A DNA stretch of 64,000 bases. Source: Streptomyces fradiae ATCC 10745 = DSM 40063 (GTDB lineage Bacteria; Actinomycetota; Actinomycetes; Streptomycetales; Streptomycetaceae). Position 1 is the stretch's first letter. Each line of letters opens with the position of its first letter. The notes beneath the pieces are model-generated. The model ran no database searches. It saw only the letters and a program-made list of their open reading frames with translations, and had not been told where the DNA came from. The translations under genes and the position numbers were made by a program. Positions 54,181 to 64,000 of this stretch are shown here, piece by piece. Location: NCBI RefSeq assembly GCF_008704425.1, contig NZ_CP023696.1:723501-787500 (forward strand), given 5' to 3'.

Positions 54181-54191
54181 GTGATAATCAC
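54181..54191. promoter_or_regulatory. Palindrome GTGATAATCAC
   Basis: A perfect 11-base palindrome about 25 bases upstream of the merR -35, in the spacer to the DUF151 gene. Possible operator. Confidence 0.4.
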
Positions 54192-54336
54192 CCTGAGAGT
54201 GGTTTGACGTGTCCCCGTTCCGGGAACGGCTACTCGGATGCGCGCAAAGCCCGCCGAGCGCGCCTCGGGCGCCGGGTGATCACCACCTCCGCACGCCCCG
54301 GGCGCGCCCCGCACGCGGTGGGCGCCGCCCGCGCGG

Positions 54337-54810
54337 TCACTGACTGCCGGTGCCGAAGTCCTCGGGCGAGATCTGGTCGAGGAACTCGCGGAACTTCTCC
54401 ACCTCGTCCTCCTGCTCGTCCGGGATCGCGATCCCCGCGTCGTCGAGGACACCGTCACTGCCGAAGATCGGCGTTCCGGTGCGCAGGGCCAGCGCTATGG
54501 CGTCGGAGGGCCGGGCGCTCACCTCGACACCGCTGGCGAAGACCAGCTCCGCGTAGAAGACCCCTTCGCGCAGGTCCGTGATGCGGACCTCGGTCAGCTC
54601 CTGGCCCACGGCCTCGAGGACGTCCTTGAAGAGATCATGGGTGAGCGGCCGCGCAGGGGTCATGCCCTGCTGGGCGAAGGCGATCGCCGTCGCCTCCCCC
54701 GGACCGATCCAGATCGGGAGGTAGCGGTCGCCTCCCACTTCACGCAGGAGCACGATCGGCTGGTTGGACGGCATTTCCACCCGGACACCGACAACATCGA
54801 GCTCGTTCAC
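54337..54810 (-). CDS. Bifunctional nuclease family protein (DUF151)
   Basis: 157 residues. The DUF151 fold is clear: IVLLREVGGDRYLPIWIGPGEATAIAFAQQGM and ARPSDAIALALRTGTPIFGSD. In plants a relative has DNase/RNase activity; the mycobacterial homologue is Rv1829. The GTG at 54810 lies 7 bases after TAGGGT, a leaderless-type start. It sits in the conserved block between ftsR and the second merR gene. Confidence 0.9.
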   Translation of the reverse strand: MNELDVVGVRVEMPSNQPIVLLREVGGDRYLPIWIGPGEATAIAFAQQGMTPARPLTHDLFKDVLEAVGQELTEVRITDLREGVFYAELVFASGVEVSARPSDAIALALRTGTPIFGSDGVLDDAGIAIPDEQEDEVEKFREFLDQISPEDFGTGSQ

Positions 54811-54863
54811 ACAGCAACCCTAGGACGTGCCGCACCGGTTTGGATAGTCGGGTTCGGCCGGGG

Positions 54864-55613
54864 TCAGGGGAACCGCACCCCGAGAGCCGACCTGAGGAGG
54901 GCCGCGTGCAGCCGCGCCGACAGCCCGGCCAGCTCTTTCGCCGTCGCCTCCGCGTGCGCGCGGGTCTGCGGATTGCGGTGCCGCCGCAGCGGCGCGACGA
55001 CCTGCTCCACCAGGCCCGCCTCCCGCTCCGCGGCGGCCTTCACGGCCCGCAGGTGGCGCGGCTCCAGCCCGAAGCGGCCCAGCTCGGCGACGAGCCGCGC
55101 GACCGTCACCGCCTCCGCGTCGTAGCCGCCGTCCGCTCCCGGCACGACCAGCCCGTACGCCTCCCACTCGGCGAGCTCCTCCTCGCCGGCCTCCGCCGCG
55201 GCGAGCAGCTCGGCACGGCCCACCCGCGCCGCCGTGGCCCTGTCCTCGTCCGGCTCCCCCAGAGCGGCGTCATCCGGCGACTCCGCGCGCGGGCCCTGCG
55301 CCGGCAGCTGGATCCGCTCCCCGCGCGCCAGGGCCTCCAGGTGCTCCCGGATGACCTTCAGCGGCAGATAGTGGTCCCGCTGCATCCGCAGGATCAGCGC
55401 CAGCCGCTCGACGTCGCTCCGGCTGAACTTCCGGTACCCGGAGGCGGTCCGCTGCGGCTCGACGAGCCCCTCCGCCTCCAGGAACCGGATCTTGGAGATG
55501 GTGACCTCGGGAAACTCCTCCCGCAGCTGGTTGAGGACCGTGCCGATGCTCACCAGCCGGTCACCCGCGCCGGGGGCGCCGTGGCCGGCACCGGTCGTCG
55601 GTGTTCGCCGCAT
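54864..55613 (-). CDS. ftsR: FtsR-type MerR regulator
   Basis: 249 residues. The winged helix SIGTVLNQLREEFPEVTISKIRFLEAEGLVEPQRTASGYRKFS, followed by ILRMQRDHYLPLKVIREHLEAL, is nearly invariant in actinobacterial FtsR, the activator of ftsZ first described in Corynebacterium (mycobacterial Rv1828). The effector region is helical and acidic. ATG 55613 has GAGGGAAGG upstream. It is 61 bases downstream of garA, in the same direction. Confidence 0.9.
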   Translation of the reverse strand: MRRTPTTGAGHGAPGAGDRLVSIGTVLNQLREEFPEVTISKIRFLEAEGLVEPQRTASGYRKFSRSDVERLALILRMQRDHYLPLKVIREHLEALARGERIQLPAQGPRAESPDDAALGEPDEDRATAARVGRAELLAAAEAGEEELAEWEAYGLVVPGADGGYDAEAVTVARLVAELGRFGLEPRHLRAVKAAAEREAGLVEQVVAPLRRHRNPQTRAHAEATAKELAGLSARLHAALLRSALGVRFP

Positions 55614-55674
55614 GGACCTTCCCTCGCATCCCTCCGGACGGGCGCCCGGGGCCCGGGCGCCCGTCCGGGAGAGG

Positions 55675-56469
55675 TCAGACGCCCCGCTGGCTCGTGTAGA
55701 AGACCATGCGGTACTTGCCGATCTGCACCTCGTCGCCGTTGGTGAGCAGCACGGAGTCGATCGGCTCACGGTTGACGTACGTGCCGTTGAGGCTGCCGAC
55801 GTCCGCGACGGTGAAGCTGCCGTCGGCCGCCCGGCGGAACTCGACATGGCGACGGGACACCGTCACGTCGTCCAGGAAGATGTCGCTCTGCGGATGACGG
55901 CCCGCGGTCGTCAGATCGCTGTCGAGGAGGAAACGGCTGCCGGAGTTCGGCCCGCGGCGCACCACCAGGAGCGCCGAGCCCAGCGGCAGCGCGTCCACCG
56001 CGGCCTGCGCCTCCGGCGACAGCGACGGCAGCGCCGTCTGACCGGTGGTCTCGCTGTCGTACGCCTCGAGCCCCGAGATGGAGATCGTCGACGTCGTCTC
56101 CGACGCGCGCTCCGCGGGGGCGCCGCCGCGCATCGGTGTTCCGCAGTTGGAGCAGAACCGACTCGCCTCGGCAGCGCGGTGTCCGCACCGCGTACACACC
56201 GGCATGGACCCATCCTCCTGCCGCGGCCCGGCCGCGTGGACGCTGGTCGCGTACGGATCGGAACCTATGCGGCCGGGACCGGCGGGGTCAACAGAAGACG
56301 CGCCCTGACCGCCCGCAATGTCACCACCCGGACCAGCGACCTCGTCACGGAAGAGCGGACGCCCGGCGCCCTGCTCCTCCTCGCTGCGACCCTGACGCTC
56401 CGCGCGGTGCCGGGCGTTGCCGCCGTCCTCGCGTGCGCTCTTGCCGAACAACTTCGCAAACAACTTCAC
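55675..56469 (-). CDS. garA: FHA-domain signalling protein GarA with zinc ribbon
   Basis: 264 residues. In order: a charged N-terminus, a zinc ribbon (CTRCGHRAAEASRFCSNCG), the phosphorylation segment ETTSTISISGLEAYDSETTG that matches the ETT motif phosphorylated by PknB/PknG-type kinases, and a C-terminal FHA domain (LDSDLTTAGRHPQSDIFLDDVTVSRRHVEF, GSLNGTYVN). GarA/OdhI proteins bind and inhibit 2-oxoglutarate dehydrogenase and activate glutamate synthase, switching on phosphorylation. The N-terminal zinc ribbon is a streptomycete addition. GTG 56469 has AGGGGAA upstream. Confidence 0.93.
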   Translation of the reverse strand: MKLFAKLFGKSAREDGGNARHRAERQGRSEEEQGAGRPLFRDEVAGPGGDIAGGQGASSVDPAGPGRIGSDPYATSVHAAGPRQEDGSMPVCTRCGHRAAEASRFCSNCGTPMRGGAPAERASETTSTISISGLEAYDSETTGQTALPSLSPEAQAAVDALPLGSALLVVRRGPNSGSRFLLDSDLTTAGRHPQSDIFLDDVTVSRRHVEFRRAADGSFTVADVGSLNGTYVNREPIDSVLLTNGDEVQIGKYRMVFYTSQRGV

Positions 56470-56757
56470 GGGCGATTCCCCTTGAACGAAACAGACCCGC
56501 CCGTGGGGCAGGACGAACCCTGAATGAACAGACCTGCCGACCCGGACACTCTCACAACGTCCGTATCCTCCGGACAGTTTCCACCACAGACCACGCTCTT
56601 CATACGGCGACCCCCCGCAACCTCTCGGCCGGGGCGGCCGATCCACCGACGGCTTCTCCCCGCCCCGCGCTCACGGGAGCTGCCCCCACCGCCTCGCCTC
56701 CCCTGTCCGGCCCGGTCACCCGGGCATTCCACCGCGCGACGCCCTCGGCCCGGACCC

Positions 56758-57768
56758 TCACCGCGGTGACGACCGAGCGTAGTCAGGCCGCTCCGCCGGT
56801 CGCAAGGCGTCCACAACGATCTTCTCCGACCGGGTCACCGTGGCCGTGGCCTGCTCCTTCTCCAGGGTCTGCACGATGCCGCCGGGGATGTTGAGCGCGG
56901 GCTCCAGGTCCTGCGGCTTGCCGATGGCCTGGAAGCGGTACGGCGCGGTGATCCTCCGCCCGTCCACCGTGACGGCCCCGGCGTCCCCGGAGAAGTACGA
57001 GTCGGCGACGACCCGCACGTCGTTGACCTGGATGGCCTCCGCGCCGGCGGCGCGCAGCTCCTGGATCGTGTCGAGCAGCTTGTCCGGCTCGACCGCCGCC
57101 AGCGGGTCCTCGACGACGAAGGTGATGCCGGGGCCCTCGGCGGCCACGGTACCGGCCAGGACGCCGAGCTGACGCTCCCTCTCCTGCGTCTGCCGGCGTG
57201 CCTCCTCGGCCTGGTCGGAGCTGTTCTCCAGCTCGCGGCGCTGCGCCTCCAGCTGCGTCTTCTCGTCCTCCAGGCGCTCGCTGCGGTCGTCCAGCTCGTC
57301 CAGGATGCGCACCAGGTCCTCCTGCCGGGCCCCGCGCAGCGCGCCGTCGTCGCTGGCGGAGCGGACCTGGATGGCGAGGCCCAGGCCGAGGCCGAACAGC
57401 AGCAGCGCGACGACGAGTTGCGCACGCGTCACCCTGGGCGGCCACAGCCCGGCGGCCAGCCGCTGCCGGCCGGTCATCTCCCGAACGCTCGCCGACGCCT
57501 CCCCCGGCCCGCCCCCCGTCCCGCCCGCCGACGGGTCGGCGGGCGGGGGCGCCTGCGGGTCGGCGTCCGGGGGCGCCTGCCCCCGGACGCGCTTCGGCGC
57601 GTCCGCCGTCGCCTCCGCACGGTCCTCGCCGTCCCGCTCGCGCTGGAGGGGTCTCGGCACGTGCGGGCCGCTCGCGGTGCCCTGGCGCTCGTGCGTCCTC
57701 GCGGTCTCCGGGGACTGCGGGGTGCCGGGTGCTCCCGGGGTCTCGGATGTGCGGTCTTCGCTGCTCAT
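56758..57768 (-). CDS. DUF881 membrane protein (first copy, divisome-adjacent block)
   Basis: 336 residues. Long acidic/Pro-rich N-terminal cytoplasmic tail of about 110 residues, one membrane helix (LVVALLLFGLGLGLAIQV), a coiled coil (DELDDRSERLEDEKTQLEAQRRELENS), and a DUF881 domain with GPGITFVVEDP and AEAIQVNDVRVVADSYF. Equivalent to mycobacterial Rv1823 or Rv1825, thought to belong to the envelope/division machinery. It starts 5 bases after the DUF1290 stop codon. Confidence 0.87.
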   Translation of the reverse strand: MSSEDRTSETPGAPGTPQSPETARTHERQGTASGPHVPRPLQRERDGEDRAEATADAPKRVRGQAPPDADPQAPPPADPSAGGTGGGPGEASASVREMTGRQRLAAGLWPPRVTRAQLVVALLLFGLGLGLAIQVRSASDDGALRGARQEDLVRILDELDDRSERLEDEKTQLEAQRRELENSSDQAEEARRQTQERERQLGVLAGTVAAEGPGITFVVEDPLAAVEPDKLLDTIQELRAAGAEAIQVNDVRVVADSYFSGDAGAVTVDGRRITAPYRFQAIGKPQDLEPALNIPGGIVQTLEKEQATATVTRSEKIVVDALRPAERPDYARSSPR

Positions 57769-57773
57769 CGGCC

Positions 57774-58106
57774 TCACGCCCGGAAGACGTGCCGCCGGAT
57801 CGCGGCGGCGTTGGAGAAGATGCGGATACCGAGAACGACCACGACGCCCGTGGAGAGCTGGGCGCCCACCCCCAGCTTGTCGCCGAGGAACACGATCAGC
57901 GCGGCCACGACGACGTTCGACAGGAACGACACGACGAAGACCTTGTCGACGAAGATCCCGTCCAGCATGGCCCGCAGCCCGCCGAACACCGCGTCCAGCG
58001 CGGCCACGACGGCGATCGGCAGATAGGGCTCGACCACCGCCGGCACCTCGGGCCGGACCAACAGTCCGACCACGACTCCCACCACGAGGCCCAGTACGGC
58101 GATCAC
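57774..58106 (-). CDS. Small basic membrane protein (DUF1290, Sbp)
   Basis: 110 residues with three or four hydrophobic helices; the motif LPIAVVAALDAVFGGLRAMLDG is the DUF1290 hallmark. The GTG at 58106 overlaps the TGA of the upstream DUF881 gene, so all three genes are translationally coupled. The role is unknown; it is always found between two DUF881 genes in actinobacteria. Confidence 0.9.
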   Translation of the reverse strand: MIAVLGLVVGVVVGLLVRPEVPAVVEPYLPIAVVAALDAVFGGLRAMLDGIFVDKVFVVSFLSNVVVAALIVFLGDKLGVGAQLSTGVVVVLGIRIFSNAAAIRRHVFRA

Positions 58107-59035
58107 GATGTGCCCTTCCCTGTGTCGGCCGTGCCCCGTCCGTCGCCGTTTCCGGCGTCGGAGGTCCTCGGCAGTGCTGTGCGTACGATCAGACTCGGCG
58201 CCGCCGGCAGCCCGATCCGGTCCTGACGGGACAGGTTGCTGCGGATCCCGAAGTTCTCCCGCAGCGCCTGCAGGTAGCGGCCGTCCGCGCTCTCCTGGAA
58301 CCGGGCGCCGAGCCGCTTCCCGTCGCCCACGGCGAGCACCGTGTACGGCGGTACGAGCGGCCTGTTGTCGACCAGTATGGCGTCGCCGGCCGCCCTGATC
58401 GCCGAGAGGGCGGTCAGCCGCTGCCCGTTGATCGCGATGGCCTCCGCGCCGGACTGCCACAGCCCGTTGACGATCCGCTGCATGTCCCGGTCGCGCACCC
58501 GGCCGGTGTCGGAGAAGCCGCCGCCCTCGCGTGGACCGTCACCGCCGCCGCCCGCGACGCCCTTCGCGTCGTCCACGACGAGCTTGACGCCGGGTCCGCT
58601 CACCTCGGTGGCGCCGGACAGCAGGGCCACCAGGTCTCCCCGCTCGCCGCCGTGCTCCTGGAGGGCGGCGCGCTGCCGCTCCCCCACCTCGCCGCGCAGT
58701 GCCTCGATGTCCTCGGCCAGGTCGTCGGCGGCCGTCGTCTCGGACCGGATCCGCTCGATGAGCTCCTCGCGGTCCTTGGCCACCACGGACGCCGACAGCT
58801 GCGTCTGCGCCGCGCCGACCGTGACCACCGCGGCGGCGAGGAGGAGTCCGGCGGCCAGGCCCAGCTTGGCCCGCAGCGTGCGCGGAAGGCCGCCGCCCTC
58901 GGCGGCACGACGCGCCGACGCCTCCGCGTACCCGTCGTCGAGCGCGTGGTCCATGACATTGGTCAGCAGCGACATCGACGCGTCGGGACGCGGAGGCGGG
59001 GAGCCTGTGCTCCGAACGGGGGGCTGCTGCGACAT
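58103..59035 (-). CDS. DUF881 membrane protein (second copy)
   Basis: 310 residues. One membrane helix (LGLAAGLLLAAAVVTVGAAQ) after about 55 cytoplasmic residues, a coiled coil (KDREELIERIRSETTAADDLAEDIEALRGEVG), and a DUF881 domain (GPGVKLVVDDAKGV, SGAEAIAINGQRL). ATG 59035 is used; ATG 59044 adds three residues. The start codons are embedded in a 9-base inverted repeat (59029-59057). First gene of the three-gene unit. Confidence 0.88.
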   Translation of the reverse strand: MSQQPPVRSTGSPPPRPDASMSLLTNVMDHALDDGYAEASARRAAEGGGLPRTLRAKLGLAAGLLLAAAVVTVGAAQTQLSASVVAKDREELIERIRSETTAADDLAEDIEALRGEVGERQRAALQEHGGERGDLVALLSGATEVSGPGVKLVVDDAKGVAGGGGDGPREGGGFSDTGRVRDRDMQRIVNGLWQSGAEAIAINGQRLTALSAIRAAGDAILVDNRPLVPPYTVLAVGDGKRLGARFQESADGRYLQALRENFGIRSNLSRQDRIGLPAAPSLIVRTALPRTSDAGNGDGRGTADTGKGTS

Positions 59036-59057
59036 GCCGCACATCGTCGCATGTCGC
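59029..59057. promoter_or_regulatory. Inverted repeat over the DUF881 start codon
   Basis: GCGACATGC (59029-59037) and GCATGTCGC (59049-59057) form a perfect inverted repeat spaced by 11 bases, covering both possible start codons. It is either a regulator site or an RNA hairpin that would hide the start. Confidence 0.65.
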
Positions 59058-59157
59058 GGCGGCTACCGCCGAATGGCCCCACCAGTGTGCCGGACCCGGT
59101 CGTACGATCGGTCCGGCACACCGGTGGGCGGCACCCGTTTCCCAGGTGCGGTGCGGA

Positions 59158-61653
59158 TCAGCGCCCGGCGCTGTCCACGACGGCCGCCCACTCGTCCAGG
59201 AGCGCTTCGGCGGACTCGTCGTCGGGGCCTTCGGCCCACAGGTGGGTGACGGCCTCGGCGGGGTCGGGCAGGACCAGCACCCAGCGCCCGTCCGACTCCA
59301 CCACCCGCACGCCGTCGGTGGTGTCGACGTGCCGGTCTCCCGCCGCCTCGACGACCCGCCGCATGACGAGCCCCTTCACGGCCCACGGCGTCGCCAGGTC
59401 CCGCCGCAGCACGTGGGCGCGCGGAATCCGCGCGTCGATCTGGCTGAGCGTGAGCTGGGTCCGCGCGACGAGACCGATGAGCCGCACGAACGCGGCGGTC
59501 CCGTCGAAGACGCTGCTGAACTCGGGAACGATGAACCCGCCGAGGCCGTCTCCACCGAAGATGGTGGATTCCTCGCGCCCGACCCGGGTCAGGTCGTCCG
59601 GCGACGTGGTCGTCCAGTCGACCTGGGTGCCGTGGTACGCGGCGACCTGCTCGGCGATCCGGGTGGTGGTCACCGGCAGGGCGACACGGCCGCTGCGCCG
59701 CTCGGCGGCGACCAGGTCGAGCATGACGAGCAGGGCCCGGTCGTCCTCGATGATCCGGCCGCGTTCGTCGACGAGCGACAGCCTCTCGCCGACGGTGTCG
59801 AACCGCACGCCGAACGCGGCCCGCGCGGAGGCGACGATCTCGCCGAGGCGTACGAGCCCCGCGCGGCGGGAGTCGGCGGACTCGGTGGGCCGCGACTCGT
59901 CGAGGCCGGGGTTGATCGTCAGCGAGTCGACGCCGAGCCGGCCGAGGAGGCTGGGCAGGACGAGCCCGGCGCTGCCGTTCGACGCGTCCACGACGACCTT
60001 GAGGCCGGCCTCGGCGATCCCGCTGGTGTCGACGCTGCGCAGGAGTGCGCCGGTGTACTGGTCGAAGACACTCGACGGGAAGCTGAGGTCGCCGATCTCG
60101 CCCGGGAAGGCCCGGCGGTACTCCTGGCGCGCGTAGACGCGGTCGAGCTTTCGCTGCCCCGCCTGGGAGAGGTCGGCGCCCCGCTCGTCGAAGAACATGA
60201 TGTCGACGGAGTCCGGCACCCCGGGGGTGGTGCGGATCATGATGCCGCCCGCGCTGCCGCGTGCGGTCTGCTGCCGCGCCACGGGCAGTGGCACGTTCTC
60301 CAGGTCCCGTACGTCGATGGCGCTGGCCTGCAGGGCGGAGATCACGGCCCGCTTGAGGGCGCGGGCGCCCCGGGAGTGGTCCCGGGCCGTGGTGACGGTG
60401 GCGCCCTTCTTCAGGGTGGTGGCGTAGGCGCCGGCGAGCCGTACGGCGAGTTCGGGGGTGATCTCGACGTTGAGGATGCCGGAGACGCCGCGGGCGCCGA
60501 AGAGGTGGGCCTGGCCGCGCGACTCCCAGATGACGGAGGTGTTGACGAACGCGCCGGCCTCGATGGTCTTGAACGGGTAGACGCGGACGTTCCCCTGGAC
60601 GATCGATTCTTCACCGACGAGGCACTCGTCGCCGATGACGGCGCCGTCCTCGATGCGCGCGGCCCGCATGATGTCGGTGTTCTTGCCGATCACGCAGCCG
60701 CGCAGGTTGCTGTGGGGCCCGATGTACACGTTGTCGTGAACAACCGCCTTGTGGAGGAAGGCGCCGCTCTTCACGACCACGTTCGACCCGATGACGGTGT
60801 GCTCGCGGATCTCGACGTCGGCTTCGACCTTGGCGTAGTCGCCGACGTAGACGGGGCCGCGCAGCACGGCGTCGGGGTGGACCTCGGCGCCCTCGGCGAT
60901 CCAGACACCGGGGGAGATCTCGAAGCCGTCGAGTTCGACGTCGACCTTGCCCTCGAGGACGTCGGCCTGGGCCTTGACGTAGCTCTCGTGGGTGCCGACG
61001 TCCTCCCAGTAGCCCTCGGCGACGTAGCCGTAGATCGGCTTGCCTTCCTTCATGAGCTGGGGGAAGACATCGCCGGACCAGTCGACGGACACGTCCGGCT
61101 GGACGTAGTCGAAGACCTCGGGCTCCATGACGTAGATGCCGGTGTTGACGGTGTCCGAGAAGACCTGACCCCAGGTGGGCTTCTCCAGGAACCGTTCGAC
61201 GCGGCCTTCGTCGTCGACGATGGTGATGCCGAATTCGAGCGGGTTCGGTACGCGGGTGAGGCATACCGTGACCAGGGCGCCCTTTTCCTTGTGGAAGGCG
61301 ATGAGGTCGGTGAGATCGAAATCGGTGAGGGCGTCGCCGGAGATCACCAGGAACGCATCGTCCTTGAGTGCCTCTTCGGCGTTCTTGACGCTGCCGGCGG
61401 TGCCGAGTGGCTTCTCCTCGTGGGCGTAGGTGAGCTCCATGCCGAGCTCTTCGCCGTCTCCGAAGTAGTTCTTGACCAGCGAGGCGAGGAACTGCACGGT
61501 TACGACGGTCTCGGTCAGTCCATGCCTCTTCAGCAGGCGCAGCACATGCTCCATGATCGGCCGGTTGGCGACCGGCAGGAGCGGCTTGGGCATGCTCGAG
61601 GTCATGGGGCGAAGTCTGGTTCCTTCGCCTCCGGCCATCACGACGGCCTTCAT
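59158..61653 (-). CDS. Mannose-1-phosphate guanylyltransferase-like protein fused to a degenerate phosphomannomutase domain
   Basis: 831 residues. The first 230 are a nucleotidyltransferase with [15 protein letters not shown] and FLEKPTWGQ; residues about 245-370 are a hexapeptide beta-helix; from about 380 a phosphohexomutase-like region follows. In the latter the usual metal loop DGDxDR is replaced ([10 protein letters not shown]), and GGExSGH is replaced by GGDGLGG. The mutase part is thus probably inactive as a phosphomannomutase. Likely role in GDP-mannose or another nucleotide-sugar supply for the envelope. ATG 61653 has GGAGGACGC upstream. Confidence 0.9.
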   Translation of the reverse strand: MKAVVMAGGEGTRLRPMTSSMPKPLLPVANRPIMEHVLRLLKRHGLTETVVTVQFLASLVKNYFGDGEELGMELTYAHEEKPLGTAGSVKNAEEALKDDAFLVISGDALTDFDLTDLIAFHKEKGALVTVCLTRVPNPLEFGITIVDDEGRVERFLEKPTWGQVFSDTVNTGIYVMEPEVFDYVQPDVSVDWSGDVFPQLMKEGKPIYGYVAEGYWEDVGTHESYVKAQADVLEGKVDVELDGFEISPGVWIAEGAEVHPDAVLRGPVYVGDYAKVEADVEIREHTVIGSNVVVKSGAFLHKAVVHDNVYIGPHSNLRGCVIGKNTDIMRAARIEDGAVIGDECLVGEESIVQGNVRVYPFKTIEAGAFVNTSVIWESRGQAHLFGARGVSGILNVEITPELAVRLAGAYATTLKKGATVTTARDHSRGARALKRAVISALQASAIDVRDLENVPLPVARQQTARGSAGGIMIRTTPGVPDSVDIMFFDERGADLSQAGQRKLDRVYARQEYRRAFPGEIGDLSFPSSVFDQYTGALLRSVDTSGIAEAGLKVVVDASNGSAGLVLPSLLGRLGVDSLTINPGLDESRPTESADSRRAGLVRLGEIVASARAAFGVRFDTVGERLSLVDERGRIIEDDRALLVMLDLVAAERRSGRVALPVTTTRIAEQVAAYHGTQVDWTTTSPDDLTRVGREESTIFGGDGLGGFIVPEFSSVFDGTAAFVRLIGLVARTQLTLSQIDARIPRAHVLRRDLATPWAVKGLVMRRVVEAAGDRHVDTTDGVRVVESDGRWVLVLPDPAEAVTHLWAEGPDDESAEALLDEWAAVVDSAGR

Positions 61654-61765
61654 GTCGGAAGCGTCCTCCTTGCACAGACGGCGATCTGGCCGAGTTCACC
61701 CGTCTTCGCAGTGGCCCTTTGACATGAACCAGCGACCTATTACGGTGCGGCGCGGAAAGACAGGG

Positions 61766-62374
61766 TCATTCGGCGGTGGCTTCGGCCTTGACAAGCCGGC
61801 GGACCTGGACCACATAGAGGATCCCTGCCCACCAGTAAAGACTTGTACCCCATCCGGCGAAGGCCCACCCGAAAACTTCAGCGAGTGACGCAAGCCACGT
61901 GTCGCCGTCGCTGAGCAGGAGCAGCGGGAAGGCGTACATCAGGTTGAACGTGGCGGCCTTGCCGAGGAAGTTGACCTGCGGCGGGGGGTAGCCGTGGCGA
62001 CGGAGGATTCCCACCATCACCAGCAGCATCAGCTCGCGCGCGAGGAGTACGGCGGTGAGCCAGAGCGGAAGGATGTCGCGCCAGGTCAGACCGACGAGCG
62101 TGGACAGGATGTACAGGCGGTCGGCCGCGGGGTCGAGGATGCGGCCCAGGCTGCTGATCTGGTTCCAGCGGCGTGCGAGCTTGCCGTCGAGGTAGTCACT
62201 GACCCCGCTGAGGGCGAGGACCAGGAGGGCCCAGCCGTCGCTGTTGGGGCCGCCGAACTCGGGGCGGAGAATGAGCCACAGGAAAAGCGGTACACCGATG
62301 AGCCGGGCCATGCTCAGGATGTTGGGGATGGTGAGGACCCGGTCCGTCTGAACGCGAGTCTCCTGTACCTCCAC
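61766..62374 (-). CDS. CDP-alcohol phosphatidyltransferase, probably the eukaryote-like cardiolipin synthase
   Basis: 202 residues, about five membrane helices. The catalytic motif D-x2-DG-x2-AR-x8-G-x3-D-x3-D is present intact in SDYLDGKLARRWNQISSLGRILDPAADRL. The orthologous position in S. coelicolor (SCO1389, from memory) is a CDP-alcohol-type cardiolipin synthase joining phosphatidylglycerol to CDP-diacylglycerol, so this is favoured over PgsA. The GTG at 62374 has AGGAGG 7-8 bases upstream. It neighbours the manC-like gene by 112 bases and precedes the rRNA terminator on the same strand. Confidence 0.88.
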   Translation of the reverse strand: MEVQETRVQTDRVLTIPNILSMARLIGVPLFLWLILRPEFGGPNSDGWALLVLALSGVSDYLDGKLARRWNQISSLGRILDPAADRLYILSTLVGLTWRDILPLWLTAVLLARELMLLVMVGILRRHGYPPPQVNFLGKAATFNLMYAFPLLLLSDGDTWLASLAEVFGWAFAGWGTSLYWWAGILYVVQVRRLVKAEATAE

Positions 62375-62498
62375 CCGGGGGCCTCCTGTGGGAACGTGCC
62401 AATGCTGCCCCCTGACCTTACCGTCCGTTCGGGCCGGCTTGTGCAGGGGGGCGTCCGCCGTCTCGTCTGCTGGTCGGTCTGGTCCCGGAAATGCGGAA

Positions 62499-62524
62499 AG
62501 CCCCGTGCCATCAGGCACGGGGCT
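62499..62524 (-). terminator. rRNA operon terminator
   Basis: AGCCCCGTGCC (62499-62509) pairs exactly with GGCACGGGGCT (62514-62524) around ATCA; on the minus strand the stem is followed by TTTCC. It lies 14 bases beyond the 5S 3' end. Confidence 0.92.
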
Positions 62525-62537
62525 CCCCGTCAACAAT

Positions 62538-62657
62538 AGTTCGGCGGCGTCCTACTCTCCCACAGGGTCCCCCCTGCAGTACCATCGGCGCTGAAAGGCT
62601 TAGCTTCCGGGTTCGGAATGTAACCGGGCGTTTCCCTAACGCTATGACCACCGAAAC
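62538..62657 (-). rRNA. rrf: 5S ribosomal RNA
   Basis: About 119 bases. On the minus strand it begins GTTTCGGTGGTCATAGCG and ends with the GAGAGTAGGACGCCGCCGAAC box, matching actinobacterial 5S. It is 77 bases downstream of the 23S 3' end. Confidence 0.97.
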
Positions 62658-62734
62658 ACTATGAAGATAACAACCAACCGGCAACATGGTGGTGTTCGTT
62701 ACTTCAGAACTAACACAGTGGACGCGAGCAACTG

Positions 62735-64000
<1,266 letters not shown>

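Overview
The window is a high-GC actinobacterial chromosome segment, almost certainly from a Streptomyces or close relative. Four things point there: very GC-rich codon use with frequent GTG starts; a divergent third EF-Tu (tuf3 type); a tandem glycine riboswitch ahead of gcvP; and the pgsA/cls - manC - DUF881 - DUF1290 - DUF881 - garA - ftsR - DUF151 - merR block. From memory (not checked), the order tuf3 ... ung - fabG ... gcvP ... manC - cls matches the SCO1321-SCO1389 stretch of S. coelicolor. The right edge is an rRNA operon (23S 3' part, then 5S, both on the minus strand).

Region 1 (1 to about 3.7 kb) is the end of an integrated mobile element that continues left of the window. It has visibly lower GC and carries a large serine integrase, a small ribbon-helix-helix (RHH) regulator with two identical palindromic operators at its start, a double-zinc-ribbon protein of unknown function, and a 765-base gene-free stretch with a 69-base imperfect palindrome and direct repeats. 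Region 2 (3.8-10 kb) is a four-gene minus-strand operon: a multidomain PP2C phosphatase/anti-sigma-kinase sensor, then a sugar ABC transporter (binding lipoprotein, ATPase, permease). Region 3 (10-32.4 kb) is chromosomal core and housekeeping: acyltransferase, gamma-carbonic anhydrase, DedA, two MFS exporters, spermidine-synthase-like protein, tuf3, uppP, lnt, an oxidoreductase, ung, a peptide-binding lipoprotein, two short-chain dehydrogenases, and a HipA-like kinase with its DUF3037 partner. A decayed DUF3291 gene lies beside ung.

Region 4 (32.4-48 kb) holds an S9 peptidase, LysR/EamA and MocR/PNPOx divergent pairs with clear palindromes, two more EamA transporters, a Clp-N-like protein, PhzF, a CPBP protease, a glutamate-cysteine ligase and two small Streptomyces proteins. 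Region 5 (48-62.4 kb) is riboswitch-controlled gcvP, a PRC-barrel protein, DNA polymerase IV, then the conserved signalling and cell-envelope block (MerR, DUF151, FtsR, GarA, DUF881/DUF1290/DUF881, ManC-like, cardiolipin-synthase-type CDP-alcohol phosphotransferase). Region 6 is 5S and 23S rRNA with a strong terminator.

Recurring features are leaderless-type promoters (a TANNNT hexamer 6-7 bases before the start codon), long perfect hairpins between convergent genes, and many short tandem repeats in spacers and in low-complexity protein tails. No CRISPR array, insertion sequence or tRNA was seen. The least explained items are the palindromic array and twin operators of the mobile element, the phosphatase-ABC operon with a mutated switch histidine, a short ORF plus hairpin ahead of tuf3, and the degenerate phosphomannomutase domain.
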